Below are positions 1-6,915 of a DNA stretch of 14,277 nucleotides, piece after piece; positions within the stretch are counted from its first letter, which is position 1; the number at the start of each line of letters is the position of its first letter. A program made the translations under genes and the position numbers. The notes under the pieces were generated by a model. The model saw only the letters and a program-made list of their open reading frames with translations, was not told the origin of the DNA and searched no databases. Source of the DNA: Steroidobacteraceae bacterium (GTDB lineage: Bacteria > Pseudomonadota > Gammaproteobacteria > Steroidobacterales > Steroidobacteraceae); contig JALRHE010000424.1 of assembly GCA_023253235.1 (NCBI GenBank), positions 1 to 14,277 of the forward strand, written 5' to 3'.

Positions 1-765
1 GCCGTCAGCATCGCATCACCGGACCTAGTGCAAGCCTGGGCCAGTGAGCGTGATCTCGCCAAACGACTACTGCCGCCGCTTTCAAGCGGCCACCTGCTCG
101 GCACCGATGGACTTGGTCGAGACGTTGCGTGGCGTCTTGTCGTTGGCGCAAAACACACGGTCGGTATCGCTGGACTTGCAACTCTGATCAGCGCCGGCAT
201 TGGTATTGCGCTAGGTCTTCTCTCGGCACTCACCTCAGCGTGGGTACGCCAAGCGTTGGATCGTGTTGTCGATCTCACCATTGCTTTTCCATCACTCGTA
301 CTTGCGGTGACCTTGGTCGCAGTGCTCGGCCGCAGCTCCTTCACGCTGGCACTCGCACTTGGCCTATTTAGTTGGCCGGTCTTCGCCCGCGTCACGGCCG
401 CTCAAACCCGCGGGATCGTCAGCTTGCCTTATGTGCAAACCGCCCGATATTTTGGCGTCTCGGAGTGGCGTATCGCTTTTTCCCATGTCATTCCCGTGAT
501 CGCTCCAACGATCGGTGTGCTGACGGCACTGCAATTTGCCACTCTGCTGATCTCGACGGCGGGCTTGTCGTTTCTGGGTCTAGGTCCTGGTCTCGGTGTG
601 CCGGAGTGGGGCAGCATGCTCGCCGAGGCCCGCGCCGAACTCAATCGCGCACCCTGGTTACTGATAGGCCCTGGCGTTGCGATCGCATGGACCGTGTTGG
701 TGATGAATTCCTTGGCCGAGAAACTGGCGAGCCGACTCCGGCTTTCTCATCAAGGCGATCTTTGA
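1..765 (+). CDS. ABC transporter permease, DppC/OppC type (5' partial)
   Basis: This is an inner-membrane permease subunit of a peptide/nickel-type (BPD_transp_1) ABC importer. The frame is open from base 1, and the fragment already reads into the family's conserved pre-membrane segment (HLLGTDGLGRDV at about residues 34-45). The N-terminal tail and first helix therefore lie upstream, and the GTG at 28 is not the real start. Several hydrophobic helices follow. The ATPase-contacting EAA loop is visible as YVQTARYFGVSEWRIAFSHV, and after it come the conserved segments STAGLSFLGLG and PEWGSML. It ends 3 bp before the double-ATPase gene, so the two are surely co-transcribed. The partner DppB-like permease and the periplasmic binding protein are expected upstream, outside the window. 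The family carries peptides, nickel chelates, opines or glycosides, and the substrate cannot be read from the permease. Confidence 0.93.
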   Translation, partial: AVSIASPDLVQAWASERDLAKRLLPPLSSGHLLGTDGLGRDVAWRLVVGAKHTVGIAGLATLISAGIGIALGLLSALTSAWVRQALDRVVDLTIAFPSLVLAVTLVAVLGRSSFTLALALGLFSWPVFARVTAAQTRGIVSLPYVQTARYFGVSEWRIAFSHVIPVIAPTIGVLTALQFATLLISTAGLSFLGLGPGLGVPEWGSMLAEARAELNRAPWLLIGPGVAIAWTVLVMNSLAEKLASRLRLSHQGDL

Positions 766-768
766 CCC

Positions 769-2364
769 ATGGCAGCCAGCATGAGCGACCCCATCCTCCT
801 CGCATCGGACGTTTCCTTCGAGTACGACGCGGTTAAAAACGCCCGGCCGATTTTGCGGAATGTGTCGATTGCAATCGAACCAGGTTCGATCGTTGCCATC
901 GTCGGCGAGTCCGGCAGTGGCAAATCCACGCTCGCCAAACTGCTTTGCGGCATGCTGACACCGACGAGCGGGCAAGTGCTATACCGTGGCGCACCGTTGC
1001 AATCGCCGGCCGCGGCAGGTCTGCATCTGCTTTCGCAAGAGCCTTTCTCGACTTTCAATCCCTACCATGATGTCAGACGCATTCTGTGTGAGCCTCTACA
1101 GGCTCAAGCAAAGCTGCCAGCCTCCACGGATGCGCTGTCCACCCTCTTGAGGGCCGCGCTCGACGAAGTGGGGCTAGAGCGGGTGCCGCTCAATGCGTCG
1201 CCCCGCTCTCTCTCGGGCGGCCAGCTACAACGGCTCGCACTGGCGCGAATCTTGTTGCTGAAGCCGAAGGTGATCATCGGCGATGAGCCGTTCTCCGCCT
1301 TGGATGTCAGTATTCGCGCGCAGATCCTGGCGCTGATGCTTCGACTACGCGAAGAGCGCGGTTTGACCTATGTACTGATCAGCCATGATATCGATCTCGT
1401 CGAGAGAACCGCCGATCATGTCGCTGTGATCTATGAGGGACGCATCGTCGAATGGGGTAAGGCGAACGAAGTCATCGCCGCGCCAGCGCATCCGTACACC
1501 TTGGCGTTGCGATCGGCTTCACCCATCCGTCGGTTGCGACTTTCAGACCTCGACACGAACGCCGAGCGAAACGCGACGAGCTCACGAGCGCTTTCGATTT
1601 GCGATCTACAGCTAGTCTCTGCCGAAAACGCTCGAGAGCGAACGCTCGTCGACGGCGTGGATCTGACCCTTGAGCGCGGCGACACCCTCGCGATCGTCGG
1701 TGAGTCGGGTGCGGGGAAATCTTTGACGGCTCGGGCCGTACTCGGCTTGCTGCCCCCGGCGATTCGGGCATCACGCGGTCAGATCCTGATCGGTGAAACC
1801 TCCGTACTCGATGCGGATGATGATGAACTACGCCGATTACGTGGCTCCACCGTGAGCTACATCCCGCAAGATCCGCTTCGAGCGCTCAACCCCGTGCGAC
1901 GGGTCGGTGATCTATTCGACGAACTACTCTCGCGCCATGGATTCGGCAAAAAGAAGGAACGGCGAGATCGCGCGGTAAGATGTCTCGAACGTGTTGGTCT
2001 GTCGGCAGAGGTACGGTACCGTTTCGCTCACGAGCTCAGCGGCGGAATGCGTCAACGCGCGCTCATCGCGATGGCGATTTCCGTTGAGCCGCTGCTCATC
2101 ATCGCCGACGAACCGACCACCGCACTCGATGCGACGGTGCAAGCGGAAATCTTGGATCTGCTGCGCGACCTCACCCATGGATCGACGGCACTCTTGTTGA
2201 TCACCCATGACCTGGCGGTCGCAGCCAACCTCTGTCGACGCCTGATCGTCATGCGTCAGGGCAAGATGATCGAACAAGGTGACTTAGCGCAGATACTAAA
2301 ATCGCCTAAAGCCGACTATACGCGGCAACTCATTTCGAGCAGCTTGCTTGAAGTGCCGCAATGA
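769..2364 (+). CDS. Double-ATPase subunit of peptide-type ABC importer, DppF-DppD order
   Basis: This is a cytoplasmic ATPase with two complete nucleotide-binding domains in one 531-residue chain, as in GsiA or YejF. Domain 1 has Walker A GESGSGKST (46-54), Q-loop Q90, signature LSGGQ (148-152), Walker B VIIGDEP (168-174), switch His in SHD (205-207) and the oligopeptide-ABC tail HPYT (241-244). Domain 2 has Walker A GESGAGKS (311-318), Q367, LSGGM (423-427), LLIIADEP (442-449) and ITHD (478-481). Both sites look catalytically intact. Domain 1 resembles DppF (GDEPFSALDVSIRAQ, GLTYVLISHD). Domain 2 resembles DppD (LSGGMRQR, ADEPTTALDATVQAE). This is the reverse of the D-F order known from GsiA and YejF. 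ATG at 769 follows the permease stop by 3 bp, and ATG 781 is an alternative start. Neither has a strong ribosome-binding site, so coupling to the permease is likely. The 3' end overlaps the opposing hydrolase-fold gene by 35 bp. Confidence 0.95.
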   Translation: MAASMSDPILLASDVSFEYDAVKNARPILRNVSIAIEPGSIVAIVGESGSGKSTLAKLLCGMLTPTSGQVLYRGAPLQSPAAAGLHLLSQEPFSTFNPYHDVRRILCEPLQAQAKLPASTDALSTLLRAALDEVGLERVPLNASPRSLSGGQLQRLALARILLLKPKVIIGDEPFSALDVSIRAQILALMLRLREERGLTYVLISHDIDLVERTADHVAVIYEGRIVEWGKANEVIAAPAHPYTLALRSASPIRRLRLSDLDTNAERNATSSRALSICDLQLVSAENARERTLVDGVDLTLERGDTLAIVGESGAGKSLTARAVLGLLPPAIRASRGQILIGETSVLDADDDELRRLRGSTVSYIPQDPLRALNPVRRVGDLFDELLSRHGFGKKKERRDRAVRCLERVGLSAEVRYRFAHELSGGMRQRALIAMAISVEPLLIIADEPTTALDATVQAEILDLLRDLTHGSTALLLITHDLAVAANLCRRLIVMRQGKMIEQGDLAQILKSPKADYTRQLISSSLLEVPQ

Positions 2365-3820
2365 GATCCGACGACTCAGGGGCCAACCAGAGTCCCTTGT
2401 GGGCATCGTAGAGACGCTGGGTGTTGAATTCGCTCACGGCGTTTTCGCGCCGCAATCGCGGGATGCCTTGCTCGATCTCGTCGTAATAGCGTAGATCTCT
2501 CAACCGGTACCACGTCGAGAACAAGGCTCCGCCGTCAGGATCTGCCCAAGGTTTGGGTACGAGTCGCTCGCGGGGCGCGCTGACAGCCGTTGCAGACCAG
2601 ACCGGCTCCGCTTGCAATGACACCACGCAAGCCCGACTGTCGGCACCCGCAAGACGGCGCGCAAAAACTGCACCGAACCCAGAACCGGTGACATCGTAGG
2701 CGTCGACGCCCTGTTCAGTGAGCAGCCGGACGACAGGGACCAACCAATCGCCCATGGCCTCACCACCCGACGCGAGTGGATCGGAGTAGCCACAGCCCGG
2801 TGGATCGATTACCCAGCATGGCCTCTCGGATGTCGATCGTTCATCGATTGCGCCGGTTGGCAGATCGGGAATGACAACCAAAGGGCGTCCCACACCGTCG
2901 GTCCTGCGGTAGTGCAGCGCGCCTTCCCCAAGATACGTCAGAAGACGCTCACCGCTGCTCGTCGAAACCGCCGCAACATCGGACTCGCGACTAGAGAAGT
3001 GTGCGTCGATCGCTCCGGCCCACTCCTCGAGCGATGGGCCGAGCGACTGCACCCGCACATAACTCGTCGCTTGAATACGTTGCAAGTGCGCCGCAATGAG
3101 ATCGTGCGGTCGCGCCGTCAATAAGGTTGGGACGCGCAGAGCCTGCGCGGCTGCCGGCGCATCGATGGCACCTGCACAGCGATAACCGCGCCAATACCCG
3201 GCGCCACTGGCGAGAAAGCCACGCACGGTGCCGTACAACGCAGCCACTGACGGCAACTCGGTCCGCAAGCGATGTGCCGCATCGCGATGGTGATACGGAA
3301 ACCACATGTACAGATCGCGGACGCGCGACCAAAGTTCAGCCAGATGCGAGCCGTCCCATGAGGGCTCGAAAGGACAGAGATAACGATCATTGAAGTCGCG
3401 CTGTTCTTCGGCATCGAAGGCAGCGAAACCATCGAGTACTAACGCAGCAACACGCTCTGGATGCACCAGAGCGAATGACACCGCGAGTGCGGCGCCCGTA
3501 TGGGTACCGTAGAGCAACACCTTGCGAATCTGCAGTGCATCGAGCACCCCACCGATCACCGCCACGAAATCGCTTGCCTCGGGTCTCGACGGCTCGAGTG
3601 CATCGGATTCGCCATAACCCGGCGTATCCAGCGTAATCACCGTGTATCGGTGCGCCAGTGCATTGATCAGCGGCAACAACGAATGGGAAGACCGCGGAGA
3701 TTCGTGCAAAGCCAATACGGCCGGACCGCTGCCCGCGACACGAGCCATCACTTGACGGCCATGTACGGAAATCAGGATTCGACGATGTGCGACCTGGGTT
3801 GGGTATCGATTGTTCAGCAT
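2330..3820 (-). CDS. Tandem alpha/beta-hydrolase-fold protein with atypical nucleophile elbows
   Basis: This 496-residue protein is probably cytoplasmic, since no signal peptide is seen. Residues 15-280 form an alpha/beta-hydrolase domain: oxyanion-region motif HESPRSS (39-45), LDTPGYGESD (64-73), nucleophile elbow G-T-H107-T-G (105-109) and possible acid D240. His occupies the position normally held by Ser, Asp or Cys, and no clear C-terminal catalytic His motif is present. Residues 296-496 look like a second, decayed copy: PLVVIPDL, IDPPGCGYSD (338-347, matching the first half) and elbow G-S-G381-F-G. The helical segments LWSRVRDLYMWF and FSTWYRLRDLRYYD also correspond between halves. It is unlikely to be an ordinary serine hydrolase; a lyase-like, binding or pseudo-enzyme role is possible. 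It lies 70 bp downstream of the receptor but behind an intrinsic terminator. ATG 3820 lacks a ribosome-binding site, so the start is less certain than the frame. Confidence 0.85.
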   Translation of the reverse strand: MLNNRYPTQVAHRRILISVHGRQVMARVAGSGPAVLALHESPRSSHSLLPLINALAHRYTVITLDTPGYGESDALEPSRPEASDFVAVIGGVLDALQIRKVLLYGTHTGAALAVSFALVHPERVAALVLDGFAAFDAEEQRDFNDRYLCPFEPSWDGSHLAELWSRVRDLYMWFPYHHRDAAHRLRTELPSVAALYGTVRGFLASGAGYWRGYRCAGAIDAPAAAQALRVPTLLTARPHDLIAAHLQRIQATSYVRVQSLGPSLEEWAGAIDAHFSSRESDVAAVSTSSGERLLTYLGEGALHYRRTDGVGRPLVVIPDLPTGAIDERSTSERPCWVIDPPGCGYSDPLASGGEAMGDWLVPVVRLLTEQGVDAYDVTGSGFGAVFARRLAGADSRACVVSLQAEPVWSATAVSAPRERLVPKPWADPDGGALFSTWYRLRDLRYYDEIEQGIPRLRRENAVSEFNTQRLYDAHKGLWLAPESSDLIAALQASCSK

Positions 3821-3826
3821 GGTGAT

Positions 3827-3859
3827 AAAGAAACGGCGGCGGTATTGCTACCGCCGCCG
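3827..3859 (-). terminator. Intrinsic terminator after the TonB-dependent receptor
   Basis: A perfect 11-bp GC-rich inverted repeat (arms 3834-3844 and 3849-3859, tetraloop TTGC) is followed on the minus strand by TTTCTTT (3833-3827). This is the canonical form of a Rho-independent terminator for the receptor transcript. It sits 6 nt before the ATG proposed for the next minus-strand gene, so that gene would depend on read-through or on a separate promoter. Confidence 0.82.
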
Positions 3860-3890
3860 AATGATCGGACAGATTGCCGAAGAGTTGAAC

Positions 3891-6044
3891 TCAGAGCTTG
3901 GCCGATACCGTCAGACGGTACAGACGCGGAGCACCCGGGTACACGGCAGCGAACGTTGCCGTATAGGTGCCAGCCTCGAAGTACTCCTTGTCCAAGCAGT
4001 TCGTGCACGAGGCAGCGACTTCATATCGATCATCAGCCCAGCGGTAACCCACCGAAGCGTTGACCAACTCGAAAGCCTTTACCAAGCTCACACCCTTAGG
4101 CAGTGCCGGCGCGGTGAACGACAGATTGGCCGGTGAAACGATGTAGTCATCCGTGAAGAACACATCGCCGTTGATGAGCAACGTGCCACCCGAGAGCGGG
4201 TAGTTGAACGACGCACCCACCTTGCCCTGGAACTTCGGCGCACGCTGCAGATCGTTCGCCAAGTTCACCGGCTTGGTACCGACGTACTTGGTATCGAGGA
4301 TACCGACGTTGGCGAACAGGTCGAGGTTCGCATTGGCACGAACGGTGAACTCGCTCTCGAGACCCTGGATCTGCGCGTCAGCCGTCTGTACCGCCCAGAT
4401 GTTGTTCACGACGAGCGTGTTGAATAGGTCGGTGTAATCCATGCGGAAGACCGAGCTATTCCAACGGGCACGACCATCGGCGAGCGTGGCTTTGACACCA
4501 ATCTCCCAAGACTCGACGTTTTCCGGGTTGAAGTTGACGTACTGATCCGAGCGCACGGCACGGCCAGACCAACCACCCGAACGGAAGCCCTCGGTGTACG
4601 AGGCGTAGGCAAAGAGATCATCGTTGATCTCCCAGTTCACGCCGATCTTCGGCGTCACTTCGCTGAAGCGACGATTCGGGCTGATGTTCGCACCGGCCGC
4701 GCCACGCGCCGCCAAAGCGGCCGTGTCGAAGTTGAACAACGGCCCGGCGAGCGAGCTCGTCTGCCGAATCTCGAGATCACGCTCGTCTTTGGTGTAGCGA
4801 GCAGCAGCGAGCAGCGTGACCGAGCCAATCGTGTATTCCAACTGACCGAAGCCCGCCGTGCTCGACGAGTCGACGTTGAACACCTTGGCAAAGGTGTTCG
4901 GAGCGATGATGTCAGTCATCACGACGTCGGTCGATTCGGAGAAGTAGTACACACCGGCCGTCACACGCAGTGCGTCAGTGACGTTGCCCGAGGTTTGCAC
5001 TTCTTGCGAGATCTGGTCGTTATCCTGACGCTGCAACAACGTGTAGCGGGTCGGCGCTTGGTCGGAGAGATCCAAGCGCAAGTCCTGCGACGTATCGCGA
5101 TAACCCGTCACGGACTGCACCGAGAAGCCGTTGTCGAGCTGCCAGCTCAAGTTCAGATGACCACCGTTGGTCTTGGCCAAACCTTTGTTGTCGTAGCTCG
5201 AAACGACATCGAACAAGCTGTTCGTGCGCGGGCGGATGATGCCGGCGATATCGGAGGCATAACCGCCATTGGTCTCGTCACGGCTGAAGTCGTACGCGAA
5301 GTTCGCTTCGAAGCCACCTTCCGGTGCGTAGCGAAGCGCCACTCGAGCACCCTGATACTCCATGTCGTTGACGTCGGTACCGAGCGTACGGTTACGGATG
5401 ATGCCGTCGCCCTGTTGCACGAGGACGTTCACGCGACCGTAGAGATCTCCACCGAGCGCGCCGTTACCCGACAAGCGAAATTCCGAACGACCATAGTTGC
5501 CGATACCGGCACGCAGGTTCAGTTCGCTGTCACCCGAGGGCTTCTTGGTGACGATCTTGATGGCGCCGCCGTTGGTGTTGCGACCGTAGAGCGTACCCTG
5601 CGGACCACGCAGCACCTCGATCCGCTCGATGTCGGCGAGATTGAAATTGTTGACTGCCTGACGCGCCACGTAGATGTCGTCTACGTAGAGGCCTACCGAC
5701 GTATCGGCGGTAGCCAAGTTCTCCGTGGTGCCCACGGCACGCATGAAGAAGGTCGTCGCCGTCGTTTGACCGACGTTGCTGTTACCGGTCAGGTTGGGAA
5801 CGTTGAACACCACCTGCTTGGTGTCGAGCATCTGACGACGCTCGATGATCGTCGGATCGATCGCTGTGATCGCAATCGGCGATGTCTGCAGGCTTTCCTC
5901 ACGACGCTGAGCCGTGACCGTGATTTCTTCGAGCGCAACGGCCTCATCGTTGGCCTGCTGCGCAGAGGCGGCCGATGAGGCTGCCGCAACGAGGCTCGAA
6001 GCCAGCGCGAATCGAACAAAGGATGAAACTTTCGTAAAGGTCAT
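3891..6044 (-). CDS. TonB-dependent outer-membrane receptor
   Basis: This is an outer-membrane gated channel for active uptake, energised by TonB-ExbBD. From ATG 6044 the protein has 717 residues, a usual length. A signal peptide is visible (MTFTKVSSFVR, then an Ala/Ser-rich hydrophobic core ending ASA-QQ), followed by the TonB box region EEITVTAQRREES. The plug domain contains VGLYVDDIYVAR, IERIEVLRGPQGTLYGRN and GGAIKIVTKKP. A 22-strand-type beta barrel ends in RLTVSAKL. The last residue is Leu rather than the usual Phe of outer-membrane proteins. CTNCLDKEYF near the C-terminus is the common late-barrel motif. I prefer ATG 6044 over ATG 6056 because GGAG lies 6 nt upstream of the former, while the latter is preceded by pyrimidines. 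Its divergent IclR neighbour suggests substrate-dependent control. The substrate is unknown; the catabolic context argues against simple siderophore uptake. Confidence 0.95.
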   Translation of the reverse strand: MTFTKVSSFVRFALASSLVAAASSAASAQQANDEAVALEEITVTAQRREESLQTSPIAITAIDPTIIERRQMLDTKQVVFNVPNLTGNSNVGQTTATTFFMRAVGTTENLATADTSVGLYVDDIYVARQAVNNFNLADIERIEVLRGPQGTLYGRNTNGGAIKIVTKKPSGDSELNLRAGIGNYGRSEFRLSGNGALGGDLYGRVNVLVQQGDGIIRNRTLGTDVNDMEYQGARVALRYAPEGGFEANFAYDFSRDETNGGYASDIAGIIRPRTNSLFDVVSSYDNKGLAKTNGGHLNLSWQLDNGFSVQSVTGYRDTSQDLRLDLSDQAPTRYTLLQRQDNDQISQEVQTSGNVTDALRVTAGVYYFSESTDVVMTDIIAPNTFAKVFNVDSSSTAGFGQLEYTIGSVTLLAAARYTKDERDLEIRQTSSLAGPLFNFDTAALAARGAAGANISPNRRFSEVTPKIGVNWEINDDLFAYASYTEGFRSGGWSGRAVRSDQYVNFNPENVESWEIGVKATLADGRARWNSSVFRMDYTDLFNTLVVNNIWAVQTADAQIQGLESEFTVRANANLDLFANVGILDTKYVGTKPVNLANDLQRAPKFQGKVGASFNYPLSGGTLLINGDVFFTDDYIVSPANLSFTAPALPKGVSLVKAFELVNASVGYRWADDRYEVAASCTNCLDKEYFEAGTYTATFAAVYPGAPRLYRLTVSAKL

Positions 6045-6050
6045 GCATGT

Positions 6051-6054
6051 CTCC
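6051..6054 (-). promoter_or_regulatory. Ribosome-binding site deciding the receptor start
   Basis: GGAG ends 6 nt before ATG 6044 on the minus strand. The upstream in-frame ATG (6056-6054) overlaps this motif and is preceded by CCTCCTT, which resembles an anti-Shine-Dalgarno sequence. The receptor start is therefore placed at 6044. Confidence 0.65.
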
Positions 6055-6077
6055 ATAAGGAGGATGAATTGGATGCA

Positions 6078-6106
6078 TTGACAGATTCTCCGCGAGCACG
6101 TCCAAT
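6078..6106 (+). promoter_or_regulatory. Candidate sigma70 promoter for the first IclR operon
   Basis: On the plus strand TTGACA (6078-6083) is followed by a 17-bp spacer and TCCAAT (6101-6106, 4 of 6 to TATAAT). Transcription would start near 6113, giving a leader of about 43 nt that contains the palindrome before the IclR ATG. It interleaves with the minus-strand promoter candidate, because the two TTGACA boxes face each other as TTGACA...TGTCAA. Confidence 0.42.
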
Positions 6107-6111
6107 GTCAA
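6083..6111 (-). promoter_or_regulatory. Candidate sigma70 promoter for the receptor gene
   Basis: On the minus strand a perfect -35 hexamer TTGACA (6111-6106) is followed after 17 bp by the weak -10 candidate GAATCT (6088-6083). A 15-bp spacing gives GAGAAT instead. A strong -35 with a poor -10 and a palindrome upstream (6137-6152) would fit an activator-dependent promoter. This was judged by eye only. Confidence 0.4.
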
Positions 6112-6136
6112 GGAATCCTGTTGCAACACCCGCTCG

Positions 6137-6155
6137 ATACGAATAATCGTATTTC
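6137..6155. promoter_or_regulatory. Putative IclR operator 1
   Basis: An inverted repeat has perfect 6-bp arms ATACGA (6137-6142) and TCGTAT (6147-6152) around ATAA, ending next to the IclR start codon at 6156. The stretch matches 14 of 19 positions of a segment before the paralogous IclR gene (9459-9477), with shared core ACGAATAnnCGTATnTC. Autoregulation plus control of the divergent receptor is inferred. Confidence 0.5.
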
Positions 6156-6896
6156 ATGACTTCCGGCTCAGCACCCCCGCAACTGTTGCGCGTCACGCGA
6201 CTGCTCGAACTGTTCGCGCGCCGGCACTCGCCGCTGTCGAGTCAGGAGATTGCCGAGGCTTTGGGCACCTCGCGTTCGACGACCGCGAGTCTCTTGAAGT
6301 CGCTGACGGAGCTCGGCTGGTTGACGGTCGACCGACGCTCCGCCACCTACTTTCCCTCGGCGCGGTTTGCGAACTGGAGTCGTTGGCTACTCGACATTCG
6401 CTGGCTGGATCCGCGACTCGCCGCTCTGGCCGATCGATTGCAACGCGAGTGTGGCGAGACGGTCTCGATCTCCGCCATTGGCGATCTCGCCGTCGAGGTC
6501 GTGTACGTATCCGCCCAGAGCGGCGGCATCCGTCTCGTCATCGAAGTTGGACAGACGCTGCCTTTGCTGCACTCCGCCATCGGGTGGGCGCACTGCACGA
6601 CGCTGCCCGATGCAACGATCGCCTCACTCGCCTCGCGTAGCCAAACGCGACTCCAGGAGCGGGTGGATTTGCGCGAGGTGCGTCGCGAAGTGCGTCTCGC
6701 CCGCGAGCGCGGCTACGCCTTTGCCGACAGCGCCGTCATACCGGATGTGGCGGCCTACGCAGCGGCGTTGCCGACCCCCTTGTCATTACGCCCCCTCGTG
6801 CTGAGCGTGGGTGGACCTAGCGAAAGAATTGCCAAACTCGGCGACTCGCTGCCGCGAAAACTGTTAGCGGCGGTCGAATCGACTCGAGACTGGTAG
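6156..6896 (+). CDS. IclR-family transcriptional regulator (first paralogue)
   Basis: This is a DNA-binding regulator of 246 residues, the normal family length. The N-terminal winged helix-turn-helix spans about residues 10-70, with recognition region LGTSRSTTASLLKSL (36-50) and the wing running into DRRSATYFPSARF (59-71). The C-terminal effector domain carries the family's LLHSAIGWA (137-145) and closes with LVLSVGGP. IclR proteins bind small organic acids and repress or activate catabolic genes. It is divergent from the receptor gene and 19 bp upstream of the CoA-ligase gene, so it probably controls both. No ribosome-binding site precedes ATG 6156, where the palindrome abuts the codon. A leaderless or unusual start is possible, but I see no better start upstream of the helix-turn-helix. 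It is clearly paralogous to the regulator at 9483-10244. Confidence 0.92.
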   Translation: MTSGSAPPQLLRVTRLLELFARRHSPLSSQEIAEALGTSRSTTASLLKSLTELGWLTVDRRSATYFPSARFANWSRWLLDIRWLDPRLAALADRLQRECGETVSISAIGDLAVEVVYVSAQSGGIRLVIEVGQTLPLLHSAIGWAHCTTLPDATIASLASRSQTRLQERVDLREVRREVRLARERGYAFADSAVIPDVAAYAAALPTPLSLRPLVLSVGGPSERIAKLGDSLPRKLLAAVESTRDW

Positions 6897-6915
6897 AACC
6901 ATCAAAGGACTTTGC

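Noticed and set aside
3500..4063. A 187-codon plus-strand frame crossing the hydrolase/receptor junction
   Set aside because: It runs antisense through two well-supported genes and the terminator hairpin, and its product has no domain features.
4995..5978. A 327-codon open frame on the plus strand opposite the TonB-dependent receptor
   Set aside because: It is fully antisense to the receptor, reads as a low-complexity Arg/Val/Thr-rich product without recognisable domains, and has no ribosome-binding site. It is explained by codon bias of the receptor gene.
6057..6077. Plus-strand AAGGAGG followed by a mini-ORF (ATG 6072, stop after two codons; or ATG 6064, five codons), a possible leader peptide for IclR-1
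   Set aside because: It lies upstream of the plus-strand promoter candidate, so it would not be on the IclR transcript. The sequence is better explained as the receptor's leader on the other strand.
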